Assembly: GCA_948567375.1 (NCBI GenBank)
Contig: OX419762.1
Span: 55,074,841 to 55,138,840 of the forward strand
From: Lunularia cruciata
Taxonomy: Eukaryota > Streptophyta > Marchantiopsida > Lunulariales > Lunulariaceae
Length of the DNA: 64,000 bases
Direction of reading: 5' to 3'
Positions within the stretch are counted from its first letter, which is position 1; every line of letters begins with the position of its first letter. A model generated the notes under the pieces. The model saw only the letters and a program-made list of their open reading frames with translations. It was not told the DNA's origin and made no database searches. This document shows, in pieces, positions 1 through 11,088 of the stretch. The position numbers and the translations under genes were made by a program.

Positions 1-480
1 ATATTGCTCTTATGACACTAATGTAAGTGGTTCACTTTGGTTTAAATAGATCCATGAGTGAATTGACGATGTAGCATTTAGCAGAATCTATATACAATCC
101 CATCCTATATCCATTCCTTGATGTTTCTTCTACAAATTTGGCCTTGATTTCATCCATCTTGTCCTATGGCTTGAAGTTATAATTGAACATCAACCCTTGA
201 GGATCTCCTGCTTAATACCCAAACACCATCACCCAATCATCTAAGTCCCATGCCTTTGGATTACCTCATTGCTTCTGGCTACCATCCATCCCTCCATTTA
301 TCATCTCATGCAAGATCAAGGGAAAACTTACCTCCCAATTCTAGAGGAGAAATGTTAGCTATAACTTGACTATCTTTGCCCACCTAGCTTCCATCTTCCA
401 CTTGTCAATCTTGTGGACTTTGAATTTTCCATCCCATCATCTTAGGTCTGACTCCCTTTTTTGGCATTCTAGGGACAAAA
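1..480 (-). pseudogene. Divergent homologue of the LTR-borne ORF (N-terminal domain)
   Basis: The minus strand reads in one frame, broken only by stop codons, as a protein that aligns along its length with the N-terminal domain coded inside the Athila-like LTRs further right (for example 52698-53430). Shared landmarks in order are NWxxSFP, GNPxxW, a DW pair, a glycine/phenylalanine stretch, NGY and FKPKxTTY near the window edge. It is much more diverged from the LTR copies than they are from each other. There are five or six in-frame stops, so it is not functional. I do not recognise the domain. No LTR, PBS or pol sequence is visible next to it, so it may be an older element or a relative of the source gene. 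It continues past base 1. Confidence 0.6.
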
Positions 481-1954
481 ATAACTCAACCCACCCAACA
501 TTATCACAAAAAAGCAAATGCTCGTCACAAACCTGTAGAGGAATTCACAAATGTTTCTATAGCTAATAGTTCTCTTGTCAAGTCCTCAACTTGCTTATAA
601 CCCCACGTTTGTGGTTGGTCTTCAGTTAGTCCTTAGACTTCTCATGTGCAACATCATGTGATTCTTATGACCTGGCTGATGTTGACCATTCTTTTGGCAG
701 CACCATTCAAATGCTATCCAACACATCATGCCAACCTACTTCATAATTATCATCTCATGCTTTGTTAGTGATTTTACTTTGTATCAGTCCTGCACATCAC
801 CAGAGTGAATGCATTTTCTTGCTTAACCACAAGGTGCTATATGTACCTTGTAGTATAACAAAGTTCTTTGCCTCCAACTCCTTTCCTCTTACTTTACTTC
901 AAAGTTTGACAAAACTGCAAGTTTTATTGAGAACCCATGAAGGCATTCCCCTTATCTGCACAAGAAATCCATCTTTATACACAAAACCAAAAATATAGGG
1001 CACCACATCTGCCCTTCTTCCAAAGTTACATATCTCTCAAGGATCAATTCCACAACAAAGAGCAAAAGGTCATAAAGATTTAGTGTCAAGTTAAACAATA
1101 CTACAGTACTATATTAGCACCATCAAGACATTGGCTTTAACAAAACAATTGTCAAGGATCACAAACAAAATACATAATATAAGTTATTGTGAAGATTCAC
1201 CCTACACTTAACCTCAAAGGAATGCTAAGAAAATTGAGGAAAGTGATAAAGAGCAAAAGGCTCTTTCATTTTGTTCACCTTGTGTTAAAATGCACTCTTA
1301 GAAATTTGGGTGAAGCTTATACAACTGAGTGAACCAAGTCTTATAAAAACTGCCAAAGTTAACTAACATTCAAGACCCAAAATGGGTATTAAGAAATTTG
1401 TCACTAAATTTATTGCCATCAATGCTAATCTACTCCAAGAGTAAATGGTCATAACTCCACTCCCAATCTTGAGGTTCAAGATCATTTTCTAGTGCATCAA
1501 GTCTATGTCTAACATAGAGTAATGTCAATCTTAAACTCTCCTTAATAATCATGAACTACCTTTATAATCTTAATTGTTATCCAATAGCAACTTGTTTTAA
1601 TGGTTCCTCTTGCAATGGTTGTTGAAGCTTTGTACAAATCGTGTTCAATTCTCAGAATTTGGTCTTTCATGATAGAAAAATTGACAAACTGCCTCAAATT
1701 GTGCATCATTTTCTTGACACACTCTCCTAATTGTTGTCTTCTTTTTCTCCTTTGCCAAATTTTTCACAAATAGCTTTACCACTACTTCACCTTTTGCTTG
1801 TTTGGTTGGAGTCTTGGCAATTCTTCTCTCCTTTCTTCTTGATGTTAAAATTTCTTTCGATGTTCTTGCAACTCTTGAATTTGGGTTACTGCCTTCTCTA
1901 ATTCTTCATGTAGTGTGATTGTAGCTTCCTACAAAGATGTAAGATGTAAGTACA
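481..1954. other. Stretch without a supported gene
   Basis: No long open frame is present. On the minus strand around 1690-1930 a short Glu/Lys/Gln-rich, heptad-like stretch can be read (containing HEELEKAVTQIQEL), which looks like a decayed coiled coil, but it has many stops on both sides. Nothing else is recognisable. Confidence 0.4.
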
Positions 1955-3052
1955 AATATGTAAATTCTTTCTGTAACTTCTTTCTTTCATCTCCATAATC
2001 TTGATACTAGTTTCACTAGAACAAGTCCCATGACAACCAAAAGATTAAAAAACAAAACCTCACCACCTTATCATACTACATGTTCAAAACCCTAAAAAAA
2101 TTCTAAATATACCCATATCTTTTTACAAAATTCTCACAACCTCAAAAACCGATCAATCCATAAAGATATAAGATGAATTGAGATAAACATGGGAGGTTAT
2201 CAAAATATACTATGTTGAACAAGCTTCACAATAAATTAAGAAATATGAATAGGAGATCGATTCTTCACTTATTTTGAGAAAGAAATTCAAATACTATTAT
2301 TTTGAATAGGACATGTGATTAAAAATTCTTTAGGTTTCTACCAAGTGTTTCATATTTAATCCAACAAATATACATCATTTATTATATTATCTTCAAGTAA
2401 AAAATTAAACTGCCCATACACATTGAACAAGTTTGAAGATTATCTTCAGATTGGCACTAAAAGCCCAAAATATTTGCCAGTGAAAGTAATTTCAACTTGT
2501 AATAAAAACTCTCTTAAAAATTGATATTCAATCTGGGAATTCCTGTACTAAAAAATTGTATTGCAAGTATTTGCTAAATTTTCCAGTTCTTAAACAGAAG
2601 ATGAACACTCTGAACAACCATTAGAAATATCGACAATCGACGATGATAAGGAATTATCAGGTTTCTTTACTTCACAATCTTATTCTGTCCTGTAGCTAAT
2701 GCTTTTTCTACTAACTAATTACCAATCGATCCTTGCAATGTTCAACATCAAGAATCAATTACAACCAATCCTGGAAATCAACAACAATGTCAAATGAACT
2801 AATAATGTTGTGGATTTCAAAGAAGATACGACTTGCGCTATAGAGTTTCGTAAAAACAGAGAAAAATTTAGGAATGTTCTGAGTAATTAAAATTACCAAA
2901 TTCCTACTTTTAAGATCTTTTAAGGTAGATGATGCACATTCCTATCTGTGAGTCCAGCAATCATAGAAATGATGTGGTTACCAAAACATGCCAAATCTCA
3001 CAAGCACGCTAGCTAGCTAGCTGGTAAGAGAATGGTAGTGCTGCTTCCGAGG

Positions 3053-3060
3053 TATATATA
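3053..3060 (+). promoter_or_regulatory. TATA box of proline-rich gene copy 1
   Basis: TATATATA lies 95 bp before the chosen ATG at 3155, which allows a start site near 3085-3095 and a 5' leader of about 60-70 nt. The same octamer is in the same place before copy 2. It lies downstream of the alternative in-frame ATG at 3032, which argues against that start. Confidence 0.7.
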
Positions 3061-3154
3061 CTGCATAGTCCCAGTTAGCAGCCAGTATGGCCTCATCATA
3101 GTTTGGGTGAAGATTGTAGGCGCAGGACTTGCAGAAAGTGGGAGAATTGCCAAC

Positions 3155-3577
3155 ATGGGGAAGATGAATCAGTCGACTGCTGGCTTCTGTATGGTACTAG
3201 TATGTTGTGTGTGCATCGGAGGAATGCTATTGCCCACAGCAATGGCATCTCGCACTCTCATGGCGGAAAGTCCATCAGCACCACCACCAGCCTTGGACAA
3301 CTTTAACTTATGGAACTTCTTCCCCAGCTTACCTAGATCGAGTCCACCTCCAGCTTCCCCTTTCCCATCTTCCAGTTCCCATCCTTCTATCCCCACGATG
3401 CCTCCTCTACCCGATATCTTTCGCCTTCCCAGTGCACCTCCTTCCCATCTACCTTCCGTCCCATTCCCCTCCAAATTTCCACCTCGTCCACATACAAAGT
3501 CTTCTCCTCCTCCTCCACACAGAGAGTCTCCTCCTCCTCACCATTCTGCCACGTCTCCCAGTCCTCATAAGGGATGA
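3155..3577 (+). CDS. Small secreted proline-rich protein, copy 1 (140 aa)
   Basis: Single exon, 140 residues. Residues 1-31 form a typical signal peptide: a short polar head, a Cys/Val/Leu/Ile-rich core (about 11-28) and an Ala-Met-Ala cleavage site. The mature part begins SRTLMAE and is then almost wholly low-complexity Pro/Ser/His/Phe, with repeated SPPP, PSSSS, SAPPSH and PPPPH blocks, basic near the C-terminus, ending SATSPSPHKG. There is no transmembrane segment after the signal and no mature Cys. The likely place of action is the cell wall or apoplast. Candidate roles are a cell-wall proline-rich protein or the precursor of a secreted peptide, but no named family is recognised. The ATG at 3155 is preferred over the in-frame ATG at 3032 because the TATA box is at 3053 and copy 2 conserves only this start. 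The frame is intact and copy 2 is also intact, suggesting a functional gene. Confidence 0.75.
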   Translation: MGKMNQSTAGFCMVLVCCVCIGGMLLPTAMASRTLMAESPSAPPPALDNFNLWNFFPSLPRSSPPPASPFPSSSSHPSIPTMPPLPDIFRLPSAPPSHLPSVPFPSKFPPRPHTKSSPPPPHRESPPPHHSATSPSPHKG

Positions 3578-4740
3578 TCATCCGTAATGTATATTGGCTT
3601 GTCAAGGTGAGACTTCAGAGACTCTGCTGACAATTCTGCAAGGGTTCTACTGCACACCGGGGATGATCATCAGCCGTCTCGTATTTGTAGATAGCCTGAT
3701 GCGGACGCCTTATTGCTTAACTCGTCCGCACATTGGTTGACTTGCTTATTAGAGCTTCCTGGCTCTCGCGGTTGACTGGTGTAAAGTTACCAGGCCGAAT
3801 CTAAATTTGCGTTTGAGTGATGTGATGGTGGCTACACGAGCTTGGATCTGTCTGCAGATTGCCTTTCTATGAGTTCCGGCTCTCCGAGAAAAAATGGCAT
3901 CGCCCGCGTGGATGACCAAAGGTAGCAATGTCCTCAGTGGTCAAAAGTACACTGAAATTCGAAATGATATAAGCGTTAAGCACATAACTCTTCGATGAGC
4001 CAAGATAACTAGCTGTAAAAAGCTATTCGTGGAATCCTGTGCTCATAGGTCGCATGTGTAACCCTATGCTTAGATAAGTTTGCTCAAACGGGTGCCTGAA
4101 TGCTGCTCCCTCGGTACACCTCGAGGAGCACTTCGGTTCTGTCACTAAGAAGGGTGGGATACCGTTTATGTGATGTCTTTCAGAACTGGAATAAAGTTTT
4201 CTCTGCCCGAATTATCATTCCTATTCTTTTGAGAATCCGGATATTTTCACGAATAAATTAAGCGAACACTTGCATGAGAGTCTTCAAGAGAGATTACATT
4301 TCACAATTCTATTATTTGCTCTCACGGCGTCTTGAAGAAAAACCTGTCTAGACCATGCGGCCAAGGACTCCGTAATTTGCCAGCCCTGAGCAAGTGACGT
4401 TCTGTTCACACTAGTTTGAACGTTGGTGATTGGACTACTCCACTGGACCTGTGTTCAGTCGTAAGTTCTTTGTCGGATGTCAAGAATGATCGGCGAACTT
4501 AAAATAAAATTAATTACAAAGCTAACCTAAATAAACTTAATTACAAAGCTAACCTAAATAAACTTAATTACAAAGCTAACCTAAATAAACTTAATAACAA
4601 ATATCTCAACGTGGTCGTCCAAAAACCTACCAATGTTAGCAAAGTAAGAGCGACCGCTCCTTCTCAGGCGACGACCAGCAGAGTGCGGGCGGGCAGTCAT
4701 CATACGCTGTTTCTCATTTGACTCGCAGCTAAGAATTAGG
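3578..4740 (+). other. Conserved 3' flank of copy 1
   Basis: This noncoding stretch is shared with 25576-26765 at a level similar to the coding region. No open frame is preserved in both copies. AATAAA-type motifs occur near 4190 and 4253. It probably holds the 3' UTR plus downstream DNA carried by the duplication. Confidence 0.5.
4511..4591 (+). repeat. 27-bp unit repeated three times
   Basis: Three direct copies of a 27-bp unit starting TAATTACAAAGCTAACCTAA at 4511, 4538 and 4565. Copy 2 of the segmental duplication has a single unit here (about 26513), so the expansion happened after, or was lost since, the duplication. Confidence 0.9.
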
Positions 4741-5256
4741 ATTTGCACATTCGAGTTGCATTATGTATTAATTTTTTATCAAGGTAAAAATATATATGCT
4801 TGGATTTACACTTGCTTGTATTATTGTGCTAGTAATGGTTTCACTGGACCAAATAGGTGGGATGTGAGTGAGTTGTGGTTTGGGCAAGGGCAAGGAGATA
4901 CAAGATGGAGCATCTTATGATATTAACATTAACTTTGTGCTAGCTATGGTTTCCTTGTTCCATTTAAGACCATTTAGAATAATGTGTTATGAATATATAG
5001 ATATACCATTTAATAGTGTGTTATAAACCCTTTACCTTGCAAGGTTAAAAGTCCATATGTGAAAGATATTATCGAGCTATTTGTAGCATCACACCTAGAT
5101 TGCTCAGACGCTAGAGTAGTAGTGTGAATAGTCAGAGGTATTTTGGCAGTTACTCATATACTACTTGTTGATGGTCAGATTTCATATTTAGGGTGCAAAT
5201 TACATGGTGGGACCCACTGTCACTTGCACCATTCACACCATTGGGTGTGCCATCAG

Positions 5257-5306
5257 TGGGACCATTAGGATTGTAGACTTAGGGTGGGACCATTAGGGTT
5301 GAAGAC
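5257..5306 (+). repeat. Short direct repeat at the left edge of element A
   Basis: Two near-identical copies of about 23 bp (GTGGGACCATTAGGATTG and GTGGGACCATTAGGGTTG plus flanks) lie at 5257-5279 and 5284-5306, just where homology to the retroelement integrase begins. This may mark the truncation junction. Confidence 0.6.
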
Positions 5307-6480
5307 GAAGTAATTTTGAGATGCTTGGAAGCATATGAAGTCGGAAAAGTGATTGAGTCCTTACACTTAGAAGCATCGGGAGGACACTATGCCGTAAAGA
5401 ATATAGTAAAGAAAATTCTTTCATGGGGGTATTGGTGGCATATGATGTACAATGATACTCCAACCCATATTTGAAATTGTGATGCTTGTCAAAGACCAAG
5501 AAAGCCGATGGCTACTTCCAAATGGCCTTTGAGACCAATTTTGCCATTGGCCTTATTTGAGAAATGGTGAATTGATTTTGTGGGTCCGATTCAACCGGTG
5601 ACCCAATTCACAAGGAAGAGGTGCATCTTTGTTTGCACTGATCATGCTACCAAGATGCTTGAAGTTGAGGCAACTTGGCAAGATGATGTGGAGACCATTG
5701 TAGAATTTTTCTTCCAAAACATCATTTCACATTCCAACTGTCCTCTGGGATTGGTAATTGACCGAGGGACTCATTTTTTGAACTCACTTGTGGAGGCATT
5801 AACCAATTACTTCCAAATCAAACATCAAAAGATAATGTCTTACAACCCAAAGGCCGATGGATTAACAAAAATGGCAAATGGATTGTTGTGCAAAATTGTG
5901 AATAAGGTGATGGTCAATTATGCCTACAATTGGGACAAAAAGTTACCTGCAGCTTTGTAGGCATACAAAACCACTGAAAATATTACAACCAAGAAAACTC
6001 CATATTTCTTGACATACTGCTTGCATCCCATACAACCAATTGAATTTGGAGTATCGTCATATTGGATCCTTTGTGAGGAACCATTGTCGGAGGAAGAAAA
6101 GTCAGGATCTTCATATCCATCAACTGATGTGGTTAAAAGAGAAAGGAGATGATGCAATGCATGCCACATAGGAAATACAAGATCAGCAAAAATTCAAGCA
6201 TGATAAGCAAATAAAGCTTGCTGTTATTTGGGAAGGAGATTTGGTGTTGTTATATGACAATCGCCAAATATTTTGTCTAGGAAAGCTGCACTTAAGGTGG
6301 ATAGGGCCATACCATGTAATGCACATTTATGACAATGGCTCTATTCAAATTGCAGACCTAGAAGGCAATCCATTTTCCACTCGAGTGAATGGGTGGAGAG
6401 TCCAAAATAATTGGCCAGTGGACTTAAATGTGTATAAAGAAGAGAGAGCCAATGTTTGTGGGGATGCTCACATTTGAGGG
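5300..6480 (+). pseudogene. Athila/Tat-like integrase remnant (element A)
   Basis: Decayed Ty3/gypsy integrase in several frames. The zinc-binding part lies at about 5300-5500 (SLHLEASGGHY, CDACQ), the catalytic core at 5570-5960 (IDFVGPIQ, IDRGTHFLNS, NPKADGL) and the C-terminal part at 6240-6480 (LRWIGPYHV, RVNGWRV). First and second Asp sites are recognisable. The third acidic position is disturbed: the frame reads TKMANGLL where B has MEKANGLL. Stops occur at 5475, 5567 and 5957. Everything upstream (gag to RNase H) is missing, so element A is 5'-truncated at about 5300. It is followed by a polypurine tract and LTR. Confidence 0.85.
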
Positions 6481-6488
6481 AGGGGGTA
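6476..6488 (+). promoter_or_regulatory. Polypurine tract of element A
   Basis: GAGGGAGGGGGTA lies immediately before the LTR start TGTGGTACCCAC. Element B has the equivalent on the minus strand at 11089-11100. It is the expected primer for plus-strand DNA synthesis in LTR elements. Confidence 0.75.
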
Positions 6489-7012
6489 TGTGGTACCCAC
6501 ATTTTTTAGTTTTGATGAGTTTTAAAGAAGAAGTGTATCATTGAAGCCAAATTGAAGCTTGATGAAAAAGAAAAGAGTTGAATTGTGTGTTTGGCATAGA
6601 CCCAAAGAAGGTGATCTCAGGTCAGAGTCAAAAGAACTTGGGTCAGAATTATGGAAGTATAGACCCAAATTAAGGATACTTTTCATTGGGATGAAAAACC
6701 AAATCCAAAGAACCTATAACAACTTTTCCTTGGGTCTACCCAATCAAGAAAGTACATATAAAGAAAATGGCTACCTCGGGATCAAGATGACATTGAGAGT
6801 GACAAAAAATAAACACATAGAATTTGCATTTCAATTGAGGATCTATTGAAGAATGACCACGCAGCAAAAAAATATAAGATTGAGACTTTGGCAAGGGAAT
6901 TCTGAAATCTCAAGATGTTATCCCATGCTTATCAATACTTGTTCCAAAGGAGTTAGAATCTTGGGTTTTGGGGAAGGATTGATCTTTTAGAGATAGAGTG
7001 AGAAAGCACACG

Positions 7013-9053
7013 ATGCCACCAAAGAGTAATAAGCAAAGTTTGGTGAGGGGTCTTGCAATTCACTTATTAGATGTAGTTGCAAGGATCAAAGTCTTGAGCA
7101 GACTTTGCATCACTTTTTTGGCATGGAATTGGAATTTGAGCTTTTTAGGGTTCATGACAAAAATTGCCTCCGAAAATTGCAAAGATGGTCCCAAGACAAA
7201 GGGAAGAGAGGAAATCTGGGTTGATGGACTGAGTTGGATTGGAGATTAGACTTGGGAAGAGAAGCAGTAGAAGTAGGAGGAGTCACCTTTTATTGGAAGT
7301 GTGATTCTTCAAAAGAAACATCCAAGTTGAGGAATTCTTTTAGTGCACCTTGCACTAAGAATGGGAACAAAGTGGATAGCTATAGGGACCCAATACAAAG
7401 GGTTATAGTCATCACAATGATGGCCATGCTTAAGCCAAAGCAAACTACCTATGTGACAATACAACAAGCTATGTTTTTCCACCAGATAGTTGTATGAGAA
7501 ATGATTAATTGGGCAAAGTGTTTGCACCAACAAGTAGGTCAGATGATTAACACTTGGAGAATGGACCTACCCCATTATTTTGTATCTTTTGCAACCCAAT
7601 CTTTTTCTACTTTGGACTAAACCTACTCAGCTTGGAGGAGAGAGGAAGGATAGTGTCACACTTTCACCTTGATTTACAATGAGTAGCATATGTAGACAAG
7701 CAATATTATATAAGGTGAGTTTGTGAAGGCAATGACCACTATATGAAGATCAAGAAGGAGAAGATAATGTCAATGGAATCCTAAGGCCAAGAAAGAGAAG
7801 TAGACCCCAAAGGAAGAATATTGCTACTACACCCACAAAAGACAAGGAGGTTGAACCCAAAGTGAGAGATGGAGGTGGTGAAGACCCAATCTTTGGAGGA
7901 AGAATCAAAAGGAGAAACTGAGTTGAAGTGTGAAGACTCGGAAGAGGAAGAAGAGTTCACCCTACCAAGTAAAGAGTCTAGCATTGAAAGTGAAGGAGAA
8001 CCCAAAGTCTATGATTGACAAAGTAGTGGGGGAAGAAGATGAGGAGTTCCATGTGGCCAATTGATCGCATGGAAGGAGGAGACAAACCTTGTCTTGAGTT
8101 ACATGCAGTATAGTTGGAGAAAGAACAAGCAAAAGAGCCTACCTTGGTGTTTCCAAGGGCAGCAAGATCAAAGAGAAGTGTGAAAATTGTAGCTGCAGGT
8201 CCAATCAAAGCCAAAGAGGATGGAGAAAGCTCAAAAGGAGTGACGTTGAAAGTACAAAGATCATGACTTTGGGGTAAAGCACCAGCCAAAGAAGTATTTA
8301 CCAAAGACAAAGACAAAGAAGATGATGAAGGAGGATACGCTAGAGTCAAATATATATCAAAGACAATTTGTCCTTTGTTGTTGCAGTTGCAAAAGAGGAA
8401 GGAAGAGCTGAGGAGAGAGCATCCTGAAGTGAAGAATGTGATCAGTGTATTAAATTTCCTAAATGAAGACAACTTAGAGTTGAAGAGGAAGCTAGGCAGA
8501 GGAGAGAAAGATGCAAAAGAAATTTGGGTTGATGTTGTTCTTTGGAAGAAGAACTTTGATAACTTGAAGGAGAGTTGTGTAAGGCATGGCAAAGAACTTG
8601 AACAATGAGCTGTAGAATTGAAGGAGCATAAGGCAATGTTTGAGAAATTGAAGGGAGAACTTGCAAATGCACTCTTGGCGGTGCTACATTTGAAGGTGAT
8701 GGAAATAGTGATGGAGCAAGAACTAGAGAGTCTAAGGAACAGCGCAACAAAGAAAAATCAAACATGGCTGTGCAAGTTGACAAGCAAACATCAAGAGAAG
8801 GAAAGAATATGAGATCTGGTAAAAAGTGCTGAAAGCTAGATTGCTCAGTATCCAAAGGAGAAGAACATACTTGCAGTCAAGTACAAAGTCAAATTAGGGA
8901 TGTAACGGGATGAATTGAAGGTGGAGCAAACTTGTGGGTATACATCGGAATCAATAGGAGAGATCATTGGGAGAATGAAGGTGATGTTGAGTACCAAAGT
9001 GGAAGTTAAATTGGAGGAATCAAGACTACATGAATTGCAGTTGCTTGTGCAAG
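7013..9053 (+). pseudogene. LTR-borne ORF, element A copy (N-terminal domain, acidic linker, coiled coil)
   Basis: Begins at an ATG conserved in position in four LTR copies (7013, 31548, 52698, 56425), followed by a Lys-rich start. Domain one (7060-7600) has AWNWNLSF, DPIQR, KPKQTTYVT, FFHQ and LPHYF landmarks. An acidic linker (about 7760-8060) follows, then a long heptad coiled coil (about 8370-9053: KRKEELRRE, LELKRKLGRGE, EQELESLRN). Several frameshifts and stops break it. The coding strand is the same as the element. It continues after element B at 19308. I do not recognise the domain. It may be an element-specific protein or a captured host gene. Confidence 0.65.
9049..9053. other. Left target-site duplication of element B
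   Basis: GCAAG directly before the B terminus TGTGACAACCC. The right counterpart is GCAGG at 19308-19312 (4 of 5 match). Confidence 0.6.
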
Positions 9054-9724
9054 TGTGACAACCCAAAAAATCTCACTTTTGCGGTAATCAAGTAGGTAAA
9101 GTTAGTTCCCACAGAGATACAAGTTAGGATTGGTTAAACACAAAGTCAAGCAGTAATAAGCATGGTTTGTCTTGAATCCTTCTTTAATCTCTTGGGTAGA
9201 AACCACACCCGGAAGAGAGTAACAAGCACTGATCAGAGTCTTTTCACCACAATTTATCACTCACTAATCACAATACTTCAAATATGTCCAAAACACAATC
9301 TTGCTTTTGATGATTCAATCTATCCCAAAAATGGCTACTTCACTACAAGACGACTTTGCCTCAGAATTGTTCTCCCTCCACTAAAGGCACAACTTCCTCG
9401 ATCAAAATTGTTTCACATCAATTCAGCGTTGCACTCACAAATGCAAAATACTACCAACACTACAAATTCTTCTCAGACCTATCAAGGCATTGCTCCAATT
9501 GCACTTCACTTAGAATCAAACACATAGAATGAAGATCAAGGCTGTGGAATCCAATATGCAACAAACACATTGACTTGCACTTCAAAATTCTCTCAACACC
9601 TACAAGCACACACACAGAATCAATATTTAGAATTAAAATCAAATGACGAGCACTACTTCACAACACTTCACTTTATCTATTCTTAGGATTATGAGCACTG
9701 AACAACATTTTACTGCAAAGTCCT

Positions 9725-9736
9725 GCTTTAAATAGG
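9725..9736 (-). promoter_or_regulatory. TATA-like promoter in element B 3' LTR
   Basis: Minus-strand CCTATTTAAAGC, matched at 17971-17983 in the 5' LTR and by ATTTAAAGG or similar in the LTRs of A (19844-19853) and C (32707-32716, 55165-55175). It lies about 670 bp before the LTR end, so U3 precedes it and R/U5 follows. The LTR ORF ends upstream of it, i.e. inside U3. Confidence 0.55.
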
Positions 9737-9904
9737 TAGAGCACTTGACAATTATCTAACTTCTTGAACTATTTCCTAACAACTTTACCAACCTGTAGAT
9801 CCAAAATGAAAATGCACCTCTTCATATCTACCTCCTCCTATTTCAAAGTTGGTCCTAATCTGATCTTATGTCTACCTCAACTTTGGCTTCTAAACCCGAA
9901 GCAA

Positions 9905-11000
9905 CTTCCTACACTTCTCTATCTTCAAGTTTATCCATTATCACTAAATCTTCTACCAATTCTACTACCTCTTCATGTTGATCTGCAATTAAAGACATGG
10001 GTACTCTATCTATATCTTTATCCAACAACCCACTCTTCTCCAATGGCTCAGATAGTTGATCAAAAGACACTTGTACTCCTAACTCTCTTACTTTGGACTT
10101 TGTTTCTACCTTCATGGTACTACAAAGTCTCTCTAATTTTGAATGTACTAAGTCCAACCTAAGACACACACATTGTCTTGTGCCTCTAATATCTTCCTAT
10201 CTACTTCATCTCTCAAGTGAATCAACAACTTGTTCAATTCAATGTCTTTCACTTTCTTCCTTCTTGTTTTCTGCACTAGCAACTTCAGTTCTTGTAGTTT
10301 TGCTTCCTCCAATTGGACTTCAGACATCATCCCAAGCATTGCCTTCACCCTTACAGCAACTTCTTTAATTGCCTCACACTTTGGCATCTACAGCTTATCT
10401 CTCTCTGCTAATAACTCCTCATGATACATTTTCACCACATCTTCCAACTCGGCCTTCAACGCTTCTTTCTCCTTTACACTCTACCGGAGCTGTTCTTCCA
10501 TTCCTCTGACTAACCCATGCAATCACTCTTCTTCTCTATCTTGTGTGGCCAACCCCTGTTGTCAAGCCCAATCTTTCTCTACCACACTTGGCTTCAAACT
10601 CTCCAACTCTTGTTCCATGATAGCAGCCACCACCTTCAAATGGATAACTTCTACTTGCATATCGTGCATTTCTGCCCTCAAGGCATGAGTCTTCACCAAT
10701 TGCTCCTTCTGATCTTCTTCTTGCTTCACCATGGCTTTGCCTCTCTTCACAAAGTCTTTTGTTAAATTCTCAATTTCCTTCCTCCTTAGCTCTATGTCAG
10801 TCCAAATTTCTACTAATTCACGCTCTCCACGACTCAACTTTCTTCTCAACTCCAAATTTTTATCACTCATATATTTCACTACTGCCAATTCATCTTTCAC
10901 TCTTGAGTGATTTCTCTTCAATTCTTCTTTCTTCTTCTGCAATTGCAACAGCAAGAGACAAACTACCTACAACAAGTACCCTACTCTATCAAAGACTTGT
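9905..11000 (-). pseudogene. LTR-borne coiled-coil ORF, element B 3' LTR copy
   Basis: Reads on the minus strand, the same sense as the element. A coiled coil fills 10954-10562 (KKKEELKRN, LELRRKLSRGE, EQELESLKP), continues at 10387-10148 (EVQLEEAKLQEL, RDEVDRKIL) and ends with an acidic, Val-rich tail at 10169-9909 (LEKSGLLDKD, EEVVELVEDLV). The pieces are in different frames, joined by small indels. The N-terminal domain found in A, C and E copies is missing. It matches 18090-19235 in the 5' LTR. No known family is recognised. Confidence 0.65.
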
Positions 11001-11088
11001 AAGCTCTTAGATTGCTTTGGCTCTTCTCTTCTCACTACTTCTTCAAAATAGAATAAAAACAGAAAAAACAAAAAATGTGGGTACCACA

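Larger units (their letters stand above)
1955..5070 (+). repeat. Segmental duplication, copy 1 (gene plus flanks)
   Basis: This segment matches about 22570-27231 in the same orientation. Similarity covers upstream DNA, the proline-rich gene and more than 1 kb downstream, ending near a shared motif AAGTCCATATGTGAAAGATA (about 5050-5069 and 27211-27230). Copy 1 lacks about 1.4 kb present in copy 2 between positions matching 2146 and 2147, and lacks the two small blocks described at 26535 and 26771. The right edge lies about 230 bp before the truncated retroelement A. Identity was judged by eye only. Confidence 0.85.
6489..9053 (+). repeat. Element A 3' LTR, first part
   Basis: Starts TGTGGTACCCACATTTTT right after the polypurine tract. 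The same start is seen at 11088 (minus), 30970, 45527 (diverged) and 55848. It is interrupted at 9053 by element B and resumes at 19308. The combined length is about 3.8 kb, long for an LTR, because it holds a coding region. Confidence 0.8.
9054..11088 (-). repeat. Element B 3' LTR
   Basis: 2035 bp, matching 17292-19307 along its length in the same orientation. It starts (minus strand) TGTGGTACCCAC at 11088 and ends GGGTTGTCACA at 9054. It is shorter than the LTRs of A and C because the N-terminal domain of the LTR ORF is absent. Confidence 0.9.

Noticed and set aside
3032-3154. In-frame upstream ATG giving a 181-residue version of proline-rich protein 1
   Set aside because: It lies upstream of the TATA box at 3053, copy 2 does not keep it, and the signal peptide begins at 3155.
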